34,650 nt of DNA. Source: Melghirimyces thermohalophilus (GTDB taxonomy: Bacteria > Bacillota > Bacilli > Thermoactinomycetales > DSM-45169). Below, piece after piece: positions 7,305-15,957 of this stretch. The DNA is taken from NCBI RefSeq assembly GCF_900102685.1, contig NZ_FMZA01000027.1, positions 1 to 34,650 of the forward strand, in the 5' to 3' direction. Positions within the stretch are counted from its first letter, which is position 1, and every line of letters begins with the position of its first letter. The translations under genes were made by a program, and so were the position numbers. The notes beneath the pieces are model-generated. The model saw nothing but the letters and a program-made list of their open reading frames with translations, was not told where the DNA came from and did not search any database.

Positions 7305-7416
7305 TCGAATCCCTCCTTGGCGTTTCCGCACTTTTACCCTATCGAATCTCTATAAAGGGGGGGTAAACGCTGTGTTAAATTCCAGTCGAGTTGAAAGATA
7401 ATAAAAGAGTTATCCA

Positions 7417-7432
7417 ATCATGATATCATGAT
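7417..7432. promoter_or_regulatory. 16-bp perfect palindrome between divergent genes
   Basis: ATCATGATATCATGAT is a perfect dyad lying between the Cof phosphatase (minus) and the uracil-DNA glycosylase (plus), about 105 nt before the latter's GTG. Its length and symmetry fit an operator for a dimeric regulator, but none is encoded next to it. Confidence 0.35.
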
Positions 7433-7537
7433 AAGAAGGAAAAGAAAATGCCTAGGTGGCGTAGAAGCGGGGCGGTTTCCTGTGAGATAATATTCCTGTC
7501 CAATTTATTGGTATCTGAGAAGGGGAGGGGGGTCGGA

Positions 7538-8104
7538 GTGGACCTGGAATCCATACATAGACATTATTCGAACTGCACCCGCTGTTCCCTGTGCCAGGGC
7601 CGCACCCATATCGTATTGGGAGAGGGCAATCCCCAGTCTCCCCTCATGTTTGTCGGCGAGGGCCCCGGTGCGGACGAGGACCGGCAGGGGAGACCTTTTG
7701 TCGGGCGTGCCGGCCAATTGTTGGATCGTATGCTGGCGGCGGCGGAGATTCCCCGGGAAGATATTTTTATCACCAACATCGTCAAGTGTCGTCCCCCAGG
7801 GAACCGCACGCCCCGGGAAGAAGAGATGGAGACTTGTATCACGATCCTGCGATACCAATTTCTCGCTATCCGCCCCAAGTTGATTGTCACCCTCGGTTCG
7901 GCGCCCACGCGCGCCTTAATCGATCCCGCCGCCCGGATCACTCGGGTGAGGGGTCGGTGGATTGAACGAAAGGGGGTTCGGATGATGCCTACCTACCATC
8001 CAGCTTACCTCCTTCGCAATCCCGCCAGCAAGCGGGAGGCTTGGACGGACTTTCAGGCCATTCGAGATGCGTATCGGGAAGTTCTGGTTGGCAAGGAGGA
8101 CTAA
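7538..8104 (+). CDS. Family 4 (Fe-S) uracil-DNA glycosylase
   Basis: A 188-residue uracil-DNA glycosylase of the iron-sulphur family 4, which removes uracil arising by cytosine deamination and starts base-excision repair. The four likely 4Fe-4S cysteines are Cys13, Cys16 (CTRC), Cys84 (KCRPPGNR) and Cys100. The water-activating loop reads GEGPGADEDRQGRPFVG (about 40-56) and the DNA-minor-groove motif HPAYLLR is at about 154-160. The GTG at 7538 is preceded by GGAGGGGGG with 5-nt spacing, and this start places the first cysteine pair at the usual distance. It opens a plus-strand run of nucleic-acid genes. Confidence 0.92.
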   Translation: MDLESIHRHYSNCTRCSLCQGRTHIVLGEGNPQSPLMFVGEGPGADEDRQGRPFVGRAGQLLDRMLAAAEIPREDIFITNIVKCRPPGNRTPREEEMETCITILRYQFLAIRPKLIVTLGSAPTRALIDPAARITRVRGRWIERKGVRMMPTYHPAYLLRNPASKREAWTDFQAIRDAYREVLVGKED

Positions 8105-8205
8105 GCAACTCTCCAGGGATGAGTTCCGGAGGACGCGGGTATCCTTTTTCAAACCGCTCGGAAGGAGATCGGATGAATTGAACGTAAACAGAAGGAGGAA
8201 TCACG

Positions 8206-9909
8206 TTGAAACGGCTGAAACAGATACTCTCCCGCATCGATGGAAAGGGATATAAAGCGTATAAAGATATTCAAGGGGAATACCGTTTTCCCCGGTTTCA
8301 ACTGATGATCGATTATGTGCAAGGGGACCCCTTTGCGGCTCCTTCCCGCATTCGGGTGCGAATGCCTCAAAGCGAGGCGAAATATCCAGCTTCGTGGTAT
8401 GAGACCCCCCGACGCAAACAGGCTCTGGAGGACTGGATCGCGCGGGTGTGGGCGGAAAAAACGGGCCGGTATTCTTTCCGGGCTAAAGGTACTGGAAAAA
8501 GCGGATTGATCGGGGTGGATCGGCCCGGTCAGGAGATTCTCCCCCGCACCGCCGCTGTGGTGAACGATCAGTTCGTGGAGGTGCGGGTCACCATCGGCTT
8601 GCCTGCCCAGGGACGCCGCGTGTTGGGGAGGAAAGCGGAAGAGATGCTGTGTGACTACCTGCCGCGGTTGGTCGATGAGGCGACACCGGCGGATTCCATC
8701 GATCGCGATGGGGTGGAAGAGCGGATGAAACTGGTGGATAACCAAGGGGCGATCCGTCGCTTTCTTAGCGAGAGGGGCTGGATCGCCTTTGTAGCCAACG
8801 GGTCTGTGTTGCCCCGGGAAAGCGGCATCAGCGATCGCCCCTTACGGGGGAAAAATGTGGTCCAATTTCAGGCTCCAAAATCGATGGAAGTGTCGGTGGA
8901 CGTCCCCCATGGAGATCCGATCCGGGGTATGGCTATCCAGGATGGTATCACCCTGATCATCGGTGGTGGTTACCACGGAAAGAGTACCTTGTTGAACGCC
9001 TTGGAGCGGGGTGTTTATGATCACATCGCCGGTGACGGCCGCGAGTATGTGATCACCATTGACGATGCGGTCAAGGTGCGGGCCGAAGATGGACGCCGAG
9101 TAGAAAAAGTGAACATTTCTCCATTCATCAACAACCTCCCCTTCGGTCGGGACACTGTCCGATTTTCCACCGAAGATGCCAGCGGCAGCACGTCCCAAGC
9201 GACCAATATCATGGAGAGCTTGGAGATGGGGGCTTCCTGTCTGTTGATCGATGAGGATACGAGCGCTACCAACTTCATGATCCGGGATGGCCGCATGCAG
9301 CGTTTGGTCGCCAAAGGCAAGGAACCAATCACGCCTTTTATCGATAAGGTGCGGCAGCTTTACGAAGAACGAGAGACCTCCAGCGTGCTGGTATTGGGGG
9401 GGTCCGGAGACTATTTCGATGTGGCCGATACGGTCATTATGATGGACGAATACCTTCCCTATGAAGTGACCCAGGAGGCGAAGGAAGTGGCCCAGTCCCA
9501 GAGCAACGATCGAACTCAGGAGGGCGGCGAGCATTTTGGTGATGTAACGGCCCGGGTCCTAAGTGGGAAAAGCTTTGATGCCCGGAAGGGTAAAAAGGAA
9601 AAGGTGGACGCCAAGGGGCTGCATTCGATTCAATTTGGCACGTCAACAGTGGATCTCTCCGGGGTGGAACAGCTGGTCGATGTGAGCCAGACCCGGGCGA
9701 TCGCTGAGATCATGCGATTGATCGGCAAAAAAGCCGGCGGAGGGAAAACCCTGCGGCAATTGATCGAAGAGGTTTATCAGGAGATCGAAGGGAAAGGTCT
9801 TGACGTCGTTTCTCCATTCAGAGGCCAACACCCGGGAGATCTCGCCCTGCCCCGGCAACAGGAAGTCGCCGCTGCTGTCAATCGGTTGCGGACATTACGG
9901 GTGGATTGA
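8206..9909 (+). CDS. ABC-class ATPase (COG3044/MRB1590-like)
   Basis: A soluble 567-residue protein of the 'predicted ATPase of the ABC class' family, which also includes the trypanosome RNA-editing factor MRB1590. The N-terminal half is the family-specific domain (RFQLMIDYVQGDPFAAPSRI near residue 30). The ATPase core has an unusual Walker A, GGGYHGKSTLL (about 253-263), an SLEMGASCLLIDEDTSATNF segment combining signature-like and Walker B elements, and LVLGGSGDYFDVADTVIMMD. No membrane segments, so it is not a transporter subunit. Binding of structured RNA or DNA is known for MRB1590. The bacterial role is not established. AGAAGGAGG lies 7 nt before the TTG start. RNase HI follows 12 nt later. 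Confidence 0.85.
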   Translation: MKRLKQILSRIDGKGYKAYKDIQGEYRFPRFQLMIDYVQGDPFAAPSRIRVRMPQSEAKYPASWYETPRRKQALEDWIARVWAEKTGRYSFRAKGTGKSGLIGVDRPGQEILPRTAAVVNDQFVEVRVTIGLPAQGRRVLGRKAEEMLCDYLPRLVDEATPADSIDRDGVEERMKLVDNQGAIRRFLSERGWIAFVANGSVLPRESGISDRPLRGKNVVQFQAPKSMEVSVDVPHGDPIRGMAIQDGITLIIGGGYHGKSTLLNALERGVYDHIAGDGREYVITIDDAVKVRAEDGRRVEKVNISPFINNLPFGRDTVRFSTEDASGSTSQATNIMESLEMGASCLLIDEDTSATNFMIRDGRMQRLVAKGKEPITPFIDKVRQLYEERETSSVLVLGGSGDYFDVADTVIMMDEYLPYEVTQEAKEVAQSQSNDRTQEGGEHFGDVTARVLSGKSFDARKGKKEKVDAKGLHSIQFGTSTVDLSGVEQLVDVSQTRAIAEIMRLIGKKAGGGKTLRQLIEEVYQEIEGKGLDVVSPFRGQHPGDLALPRQQEVAAAVNRLRTLRVD

Positions 9910-9921
9910 GGAGGAGAGGCG

Positions 9922-10356
9922 TTGAAAGAGGTCATCATATACACAGATGGGGCTTGTTCGGGGAATCCAGGCCCTGGGGGTTGGGGTGCCGTTCTGATTT
10001 ACGGGGACAAGAAAAAAGAGTTGACCGGCGGTGATCCAAAGACGACCAACAATCGGATGGAGTTGACCGCCGCCATCGAGGCCCTCAGCAAGCTGAAGGA
10101 GCCGTGCCGGGTCAAACTGCATACCGACAGCGCCTACATGGCCAACTGTTTCAAGCAGAAGTGGTATGTCAACTGGGAAAAACGGGGTTGGGTCAACAGC
10201 CGCAAAGAACCAGTGGAAAATAAGGACCTGTGGCAAAAGTTGTTACAGGAAGTGCGTCGACACGACGTGGAATTTGTCAAAGTAAAGGGGCATAGCGACG
10301 TGGAGTTGAACAACCGCTGTGATGAGCTGGCCCGGGGAGCGATTCCCCAGGGTTGA
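9922..10356 (+). CDS. rnhA: Ribonuclease HI
   Basis: A 144-residue RNase HI, which cleaves the RNA strand of RNA-DNA hybrids such as R-loops and primer remnants. All active-site carboxylates are visible: Asp9 (YTDGACSGNPGPGG), Glu47 (NNRMELTAA), Asp69 (LHTDSAY) and Asp134 (NNRCDELA). The basic handle KQKWYVNWEKRGWVN is present, so this is the canonical E. coli-like form. The TTG start has GAGGAGGAG upstream. It lies 12 nt after the ABC-class ATPase and is likely co-transcribed with it. Confidence 0.95.
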   Translation: MKEVIIYTDGACSGNPGPGGWGAVLIYGDKKKELTGGDPKTTNNRMELTAAIEALSKLKEPCRVKLHTDSAYMANCFKQKWYVNWEKRGWVNSRKEPVENKDLWQKLLQEVRRHDVEFVKVKGHSDVELNNRCDELARGAIPQG

Positions 10357-10489
10357 CCCGACGAATTTGGTTATGACCGGCGTAGACCCCTTATAAAATA
10401 ACAGTATCCATCCGGTTTCGGACCGGGCGATTTTTGTGTGTCCATGTTATGATGAAAGAAAGCTTAGCGGTGGAGAAGGAGGGTTAGCG

Positions 10490-11659
10490 ATGAAGCCGGC
10501 GGACATCAAAGCAGCATTGCAGGAAGCCGCGAAGGAACTAAATATCGATAAAATCGGTTTTGCGGCGGCGGATCCTTTTGACGAGCTGAAGGAACGGCTG
10601 CGGAAACACCGAAAGGCGGGCTATGAGTCCGGTTTTGAAGAGCCCGATCTGGAAAAGCGGACCGATCCGCAAAAGAGCTTGCCCGGTGCCCGCTCCATCA
10701 TCGCAATCGCCCTCGCCTATCCGACAAAGATGGATAATGCGCCTGTGTCCAAACCTGGAGCATACAGGGGGGTGTTTTGTCGGGCTTCTTGGGGAGAAGA
10801 TTACCATCATGTTTTGAAGCGGAAGTTGGAGGCGTTAAGAAGGAAACTGGTGGAATGGGTTCCCGATGCGAAGGCGGAGATCATGGTGGATACCGGCGCC
10901 CTCTCTGATCGTGCGGTAGCTGAGCGGGCGGGAATTGGTTGGAGCGGAAAAAACACCTCGATCATCACGCCGGAATTCGGCTCCCGGGTCTATCTCGGGG
11001 AAATGTTGACCGATGTGTATCTGCCGCCGGATCAACCGATTGAAAATGCCTGCGGAGAGTGCACCGCCTGCCTGGACGCCTGTCCAACCGGTGCCCTGGT
11101 CGGTCCGGGACAACTTAATTCCCAAGCATGTCTGGCTTACCTGACTCAGACCAAAGGGTTTCTCGCCGAGGAGTATCGGGACAAACTGGGGAACTTTTTG
11201 TACGGGTTTGAAACCTGTCAAGCCGTCTGTCCTTACAATCGGGGTAAAAACTTTACCCATCATCCGGAATTCCAACCGGAGGCGGAAAACGTCAAACCGT
11301 TGTTGAAGCCGCTCCTGCACATGAGCAATCGTCAGTTCCGTCAACGGTTTGGCTCGATGGCCGGGTCCTGGAGAGGGAAAAAACCGATTCAGCGAAACGC
11401 GATCATCGCTTTGGGACGTTATCGGGATCGGACAGCTGTTCCCGATCTGGTCCGCTTGCTGGAGGAGGATCCGCGACCGGTGATTCGGGGAACGGCTGCC
11501 TGGGCGTTGGGTCGCATCGGTGGCGGCGAAGCGGCCGAAGCGCTCAACCGAGCCCAGGAGGTGGAACCGGATGAGCAAGTGGCGGTGGAAATCGAGCACG
11601 CCATAGAGATGTGCCGTATGCGGGAAACGGCTGATCATAGAACGTACAGGGAGGCTTGA
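10490..11659 (+). CDS. queG: Epoxyqueuosine reductase QueG
   Basis: A 389-residue cobalamin- and Fe-S-dependent reductase that converts epoxyqueuosine to queuosine at position 34 of GUN-decoding tRNAs. The N-terminal DUF1730 region includes RTDPQKSLPGARSIIAIAL and the family motif VDTGALSDRAVAERAGIGW. The ferredoxin-like cysteines CGECTACLDACP (about 188-199) and CQAVCPYNRG provide two 4Fe-4S clusters. The C-terminus has HEAT-like repeats (AIIALGRYRDRTAVPDL, IRGTAAWALGRIGG). The ATG at 10490 follows GGAGGG with good spacing. The O6-alkylguanine methyltransferase start follows 5 nt after the stop, indicating an operon. Confidence 0.95.
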   Translation: MKPADIKAALQEAAKELNIDKIGFAAADPFDELKERLRKHRKAGYESGFEEPDLEKRTDPQKSLPGARSIIAIALAYPTKMDNAPVSKPGAYRGVFCRASWGEDYHHVLKRKLEALRRKLVEWVPDAKAEIMVDTGALSDRAVAERAGIGWSGKNTSIITPEFGSRVYLGEMLTDVYLPPDQPIENACGECTACLDACPTGALVGPGQLNSQACLAYLTQTKGFLAEEYRDKLGNFLYGFETCQAVCPYNRGKNFTHHPEFQPEAENVKPLLKPLLHMSNRQFRQRFGSMAGSWRGKKPIQRNAIIALGRYRDRTAVPDLVRLLEEDPRPVIRGTAAWALGRIGGGEAAEALNRAQEVEPDEQVAVEIEHAIEMCRMRETADHRTYREA

Positions 11660-11664
11660 GGTTT

Positions 11665-12204
11665 ATGGTCTCAAGTGCGCGTGTCCTCGTATGGAGCGAA
11701 ACGGATACTCCGGTAGGTCCCATCACCCTGGCGATGACCGGAAAGGGGCTCTGCCGCCTCGACTACATGGACGGGGAACATGCTGCTCTGTTCCTGGAAC
11801 GATGGGCTAAGGAGCGGTTGGGGTCCGTCCGGTTGGAACGGAACGATCTGGAGCTCCGTCCGGCGGTGCAACAGCTGAAGGAGTACTTCGACCATACGCG
11901 AAAGCAGTTCGATCTGCCGGTGGATCTGTACGGCACTGCCTTTCAACGATTGGTATGGCAGCAGCTTCAGATGATTCCCTACGGGGAGGTGCGGTCCTAT
12001 AAAGATGTGGCTCAGGCGATGGGGGCGCCCAAAGCGGTGCGGGCCGTCGGTGGTGCCAATAACCGAAACCCCCTGTCCATTATCATCCCCTGTCATCGCG
12101 TCGTGGGGTCCAACGGTTCTCTTGTCGGTTACGGAGGGGGGCTGAAGATTAAGGAATACCTGCTCGGCCTGGAAGGCTCCCTTCCCCGTCAGGCACGGGC
12201 ATAA
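11665..12204 (+). CDS. ogt: Methylated-DNA--protein-cysteine methyltransferase
   Basis: A 179-residue suicide repair protein that transfers alkyl groups from O6-alkylguanine (or O4-alkylthymine) to its own cysteine. The active-site motif IPCHRVVGSNGSLVGYGGG has acceptor Cys143. The DNA-recognition helix region reads YGEVRSYKDVAQAMGAPKAVRAVGGANNRNP. The N-terminal RNase H-like domain starts at WSETDTPVGPI. The ATG at 11665 is preferred (GGGAGG 10 nt upstream) over an upstream in-frame TTG that lies too close to the site. It is the last gene of its operon and a terminator follows. Confidence 0.93.
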   Translation: MVSSARVLVWSETDTPVGPITLAMTGKGLCRLDYMDGEHAALFLERWAKERLGSVRLERNDLELRPAVQQLKEYFDHTRKQFDLPVDLYGTAFQRLVWQQLQMIPYGEVRSYKDVAQAMGAPKAVRAVGGANNRNPLSIIIPCHRVVGSNGSLVGYGGGLKIKEYLLGLEGSLPRQARA

Positions 12205-12249
12205 GTACTTTTATATTCTTTTTAGCTGATCCAAGAGGAACACTGGAAA

Positions 12250-12277
12250 ATGCGGGCTCTCATGCCCGCTCTTTTTT
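12250..12277 (+). terminator. Intrinsic terminator after ogt
   Basis: GCGGGC (12252-12257), loop TCTCAT, GCCCGC (12264-12269), then CTTTTTT. Confidence 0.9.
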
Positions 12278-12311
12278 GGGGGAAAAATCGGCTTCCTCTT
12301 CTCCGCCAACA

Positions 12312-12320
12312 TGATATAAT
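12312..12320 (+). promoter_or_regulatory. Extended -10 promoter of the ABC exporter operon
   Basis: TGATATAAT is a perfect TGnTATAAT extended -10. No convincing -35 box is seen 16-18 nt upstream, as is common for this promoter type. Expected start near 12327, giving a leader of about 96 nt. Confidence 0.65.
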
Positions 12321-12355
12321 CAGTTTCAGTGGCACTTTTTGTATGAATCATTCCA

Positions 12356-12393
12356 CCGTATCGTTCCCAAAACGGGGGACATGCGGCTTTTTT
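12356..12393 (+). terminator. Leader terminator hairpin (putative attenuator) before the ABC exporter
   Basis: CCGTAT-c-GTTCCC (12356-12368) pairs with GGGGAC-ATGCGG (12375-12386): 12 base pairs with a single bulged C and loop AAAACG, followed by C and six T residues (12388-12393). It lies between the extended -10 promoter and the first exporter gene, about 30 nt before its ATG, so a transcript must pass it. The structure is that of an intrinsic terminator. Control by attenuation is inference. Confidence 0.65.
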
Positions 12394-12422
12394 ATCTTTG
12401 ACGGGGGCGAGGAGGGGAAGGG

Positions 12423-14183
12423 ATGCGAATTTTTCGGGATCTGTGGTGGTTTTTTAAAAAAGAGAAAAAAAGCTACATCTGGGGAGTGGCCATGCTGTTG
12501 GTGGTTGCCCTGCTGGATATATTCCCGGCTTATGTGGTTCGCCTGGTGGTGGATGCTATCGAAGGAGGTTGGCTGACTCCCGCTTTCCTGGGCAAGTGGT
12601 TGTTTCTATTGGCGGGGGCCGGGTTGACGATGTATATTCTTCGCTATTATTGGCGCGTCTTATTGTTCGGCGCTGCCTTCCGGTTGGGGAAACAGCTGCG
12701 CGGAGACTTGTACGCTCACTTTTCCCGGATGTCGTCGCAATTTTTCAATCGCCGCCGGACCGGAGATCTGATGGCCCATGCCACCAACGATGTGCAGGCG
12801 GTTCAGGTGACGGCAGGGGATGGCGTGTTGACTCTGGTCGATTCATTGGTATTGGGCGGGTTGGTGGTGCTAACCATGGCCGTGTTCATCAACTGGAAGC
12901 TGACCCTGATCAGCCTGCTGCCGATGCCCTTTATGGCCTGGGCGATCAGTCGCTACGGAAGCATGATGCACCAACGGTTTTTAAAAGCCCAGGCCGCTTT
13001 CTCCACGCTAAATGACAAGGTACAGGAAAATATCTCCGGGGTGCGTGTGGTGAAGGCCTTTGGACAGGAAGAGGCGGAGAAAGCCTCCTTTCAACAGTTG
13101 ACGGAAGATGTGGTGGAAAAAAATATCGCCGTTGCCCGGGTGGATGCCCTGTTTGGCCCTACCATCACGCTGATTGTTGGTTTTTCATTTTTTTTGGCTG
13201 TCTCCTTTGGCGCGTTTTTTGTCCTCGATGGGGCCATGACCATTGGTCAATTGACCCAATTTACCATATACCTCGGTCAATTGATCTGGCCGATGCTAGC
13301 CTTCGGGTTTCTGACCAACATCATCCAACGGGGACGGGCTTCCTACGACCGGATCCAATCCCTCTTGGACGTGTCACCGGAGATCGTCGATCAGAAAGGG
13401 GCGGTGAACCGTCTCCCTGCCGGCGAGATCCGGTTTGAGTTGGACCGATTTTCCCATCGAAAAGGGGAGCCGCCGGTGCTGCAAGCGGTGCAATTTTCCG
13501 TTCCCCAAGGGGCGACCCTTGGCGTGGTGGGAAAGACCGGAAGCGGCAAGACCACCTTGTTCCGCCTGTTGTTGCGGGAAACTGAACCGCCGGCAGGTAC
13601 GGTTTTCATCGGTGGGATCCCTGTGGAAGGGTACACCTTGTCCGCACTGCGGGGAGGCATCGGTTATGTTCCCCAAGATCATTTTCTCTTTTCCGCCTCC
13701 ATCCGGGAAAACATCGCCTTTGGCAAACCGAAGGCAACGATGGCGGAAGTCGAAAAGGCGGCGCGCCTTGCCCAGATTCATGAGGATATTCTTCGGCTGC
13801 CTGACGGGTATGAGACGCGGGTCGGCGAACGGGGCGTCACTCTCTCCGGCGGGCAGAAGCAACGGATCTCCATCGCCCGGGCGCTGTTGCTCGATCCAGA
13901 GATTCTGATCCTGGATGATTCGCTCTCTGCCGTGGATGCCAAGACTGAAGAACAGATTCTGGAAGCGCTGCGGGTGGAACGGAAGGGGAAAACTACTCTG
14001 ATCGCCGCCCACCGTTTATCGGCGATCGAACATGCCGATGAAATCCTAGTGTTGGAATACGGCACGGTCCAGGAGCGCGGGACCCACTGGAAACTGTTGC
14101 AACAGGCCGGTTGGTATGCGGAGATGTACCGTCGTCAACAACTGGAATCTTTGATCGAGAAAGGAGGTGGCCATCCATGGTGA
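12423..14183 (+). CDS. ABC exporter half-transporter, subunit 1 (BmrC/YheI-like)
   Basis: A 586-residue half-transporter with six N-terminal membrane segments (about 18-300) fused to a nucleotide-binding domain. Walker A is GKTGSGKTT (about 369-377), the signature is the canonical LSGGQKQR (about 474-481), and Walker B is ILILDDSLSAVD, where the usual catalytic glutamate is aspartate. The partner encoded next has the complementary pattern, so the pair should form one catalytic and one degenerate ATP site, as in BmrCD, LmrCD and TM287/288. Such exporters move drugs, lipids or peptides out of the cell, and the cargo is unknown here. GAGGAGGGG precedes the ATG. Its stop overlaps the next start by 7 nt. 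Confidence 0.9.
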   Translation: MRIFRDLWWFFKKEKKSYIWGVAMLLVVALLDIFPAYVVRLVVDAIEGGWLTPAFLGKWLFLLAGAGLTMYILRYYWRVLLFGAAFRLGKQLRGDLYAHFSRMSSQFFNRRRTGDLMAHATNDVQAVQVTAGDGVLTLVDSLVLGGLVVLTMAVFINWKLTLISLLPMPFMAWAISRYGSMMHQRFLKAQAAFSTLNDKVQENISGVRVVKAFGQEEAEKASFQQLTEDVVEKNIAVARVDALFGPTITLIVGFSFFLAVSFGAFFVLDGAMTIGQLTQFTIYLGQLIWPMLAFGFLTNIIQRGRASYDRIQSLLDVSPEIVDQKGAVNRLPAGEIRFELDRFSHRKGEPPVLQAVQFSVPQGATLGVVGKTGSGKTTLFRLLLRETEPPAGTVFIGGIPVEGYTLSALRGGIGYVPQDHFLFSASIRENIAFGKPKATMAEVEKAARLAQIHEDILRLPDGYETRVGERGVTLSGGQKQRISIARALLLDPEILILDDSLSAVDAKTEEQILEALRVERKGKTTLIAAHRLSAIEHADEILVLEYGTVQERGTHWKLLQQAGWYAEMYRRQQLESLIEKGGGHPW

Positions 14184-15922
14184 TGCGCCGGTTGCTCCGA
14201 TATCTCAAACCTCATCGTAAACCGCTGGTGATCGCCTTTCTGCTTTTACTGTTGGCGACGGGAGCCGATGTGGCCGGGCCGCTGTTGGTCAAGGTGTTTA
14301 TCGACGATTATCTCACCCCGAAGGTCTTTCCTTTACAGCCGCTGGTTCTGTTGGCAGGTGCTTATATTCTGTTGTTAATCGCAGGGGTGGTGATGGAGTA
14401 TTTTCAGGAGTTTGCCTTCCACCGTATCGCCCTGCGGGTGATTCAACAATTGCGGGTTGATGTGTTCGGCAAAGTTCAGCACCTGGGTCTCTCCTTTTTC
14501 GACCGGATGCCCGGGGGTTCTTTGGTATCCCGTATGACCAATGATACGGAAGCGGTGAAAGAGCTCTTTGTCAACGTTCTGTCCACCTTTGTGCAAAATA
14601 TTGTGATGATCCTGGGCATTTTTGTCGCTCTGTTTCTGCTGGACGCGGAACTAGCCGCCTACTGTCTGGTGTTACTGCCCGTGATCTACGGTCTGATGGT
14701 TGCCTATCGCCGCCTCAGCCAGTCGGCGTATCGGGAGGTTCGGCAGCGGTTGAGCGATCTCAATGCCAAGTTGAGCGAGTCGATTCAGGGTATGGGCGTG
14801 ATTCAGGTGTTCCGCCAACAGGAGCGGCTTAAACGGGAATTCGGACACACCAATTGTCAACATTACCGGGCCAACATGCGAACCACCCGGTTGAACGGGC
14901 TGCTGCTCCGACCAGCGGTAGATCTTTTCTATCTTTTGACTGTAATGGGGGTACTCGCCTTTTTCGGGATCGGGATGAAGGCGAGCGCTGTCCAGATTGG
15001 GGTGCTGTACGCGTTTATCAACTTGTTGGACCGCTTGTTTGAACCGGTCAATCAGATGATGCAGCAGCTTTCCTTTTTGCAGCAGTCCCTGGTATCCGCT
15101 TCCCGGGTTTTTGAACTGCTGGATGAAGAACAGAGAGCCCCTGTGGGTGAAGGGGAGCAGAAGCCGACGATCCAACAGGGTCGGATCGTTTTCGATCAAG
15201 TCTACTTTTCCTACGATGGAGAGAATGAGGTATTGAAAAATATCAGCTTTACCGTCGAACCAGGACAGACCGTCGCCCTCGTCGGTCATACCGGCAGCGG
15301 AAAGACCTCGATCATCAATCTGTTGTTGCGCTTTTATCGACCGGATCGGGGGGAGATCACCATCGACGGCGTTCCGTTGCAGCGATATGCTGATCGTGCG
15401 CTGCGCCAGGAGATGGGATTGGTGCTCCAGGATCCCTTCTTGTTTGTAGGGACGGTGGAGGAAAACATTCGTTTGCATCACCCGGATCTGACGTCCGCTC
15501 AGGTGCGACAAGCGGCCCGGTTTGTACAGGCGGACCGGTTTATCGAATCGTTGCCCCGGGGCTATCAGGAGCCGGTGGGGGAACGGGGGACCACCTTTTC
15601 CAGCGGGCAGCGGCAGTTGCTCTCCTTTGCCCGCACCATGGCGCGAGATCCGAAAATCCTGGTATTGGATGAGGCCACAGCCAATGTTGATACGGAGACG
15701 GAGGAAAAGATCCGGGAGTCCCTGGCCCGAATGCGAAAAGGGCGAACCACGATCGCCATTGCTCACCGCTTGTCCACGATCCAGGATGCCGATTGCATTC
15801 TGGTGCTCCACCGGGGGGAGATCGTGGAGCGAGGCACGCATCAGGAGCTGTTGGCCCAGGAGGGTCTCTACCACAAGATGTATCAATTGCAGCAAAGAAT
15901 GGCGAAAAATACTGGAGCATAG
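14177..15922 (+). CDS. ABC exporter half-transporter, subunit 2 (BmrD/YheH-like)
   Basis: A 581-residue half-transporter: membrane domain at about 20-310, then a nucleotide-binding domain with Walker A GHTGSGKTS (about 369-377), signature FSSGQRQLLSFAR (deviating from LSGGQ), and a canonical Walker B LVLDEATANVD with catalytic glutamate and H-loop AHRLST. It complements subunit 1, which has a good signature and a degenerate Walker B, so one composite site is fully consensus and the other doubly degenerate. ATG 14177 is preceded by AAGGAGG with 9-nt spacing inside the end of subunit 1, so translation is coupled. Members of this pair are typically drug or lipid exporters. Confidence 0.9.
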   Translation: MVMRRLLRYLKPHRKPLVIAFLLLLLATGADVAGPLLVKVFIDDYLTPKVFPLQPLVLLAGAYILLLIAGVVMEYFQEFAFHRIALRVIQQLRVDVFGKVQHLGLSFFDRMPGGSLVSRMTNDTEAVKELFVNVLSTFVQNIVMILGIFVALFLLDAELAAYCLVLLPVIYGLMVAYRRLSQSAYREVRQRLSDLNAKLSESIQGMGVIQVFRQQERLKREFGHTNCQHYRANMRTTRLNGLLLRPAVDLFYLLTVMGVLAFFGIGMKASAVQIGVLYAFINLLDRLFEPVNQMMQQLSFLQQSLVSASRVFELLDEEQRAPVGEGEQKPTIQQGRIVFDQVYFSYDGENEVLKNISFTVEPGQTVALVGHTGSGKTSIINLLLRFYRPDRGEITIDGVPLQRYADRALRQEMGLVLQDPFLFVGTVEENIRLHHPDLTSAQVRQAARFVQADRFIESLPRGYQEPVGERGTTFSSGQRQLLSFARTMARDPKILVLDEATANVDTETEEKIRESLARMRKGRTTIAIAHRLSTIQDADCILVLHRGEIVERGTHQELLAQEGLYHKMYQLQQRMAKNTGA

Positions 15923-15930
15923 GTGAGAGG

Positions 15931-15957
15931 CCTGCCGTTTATCGGCGGGCTTTTTTT
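15931..15957 (+). terminator. Intrinsic terminator of the ABC exporter operon
   Basis: CCTGCCG-TTTAT-CGGCGGG followed by CTTTTTTT. Confidence 0.9.

Noticed and set aside
8119..8181. 20-codon frame between the glycosylase and the ABC-class ATPase
   Set aside because: No suitable ribosome binding site and no recognisable sequence, so a chance frame is more likely.
12342..12576. Possible leader peptide (ATG 12342) like BmrB before the ABC exporter
   Set aside because: No Shine-Dalgarno sequence before the ATG, and the frame runs for 78 codons through the start of the exporter gene, unlike a short leader peptide. The hairpin alone is reported.
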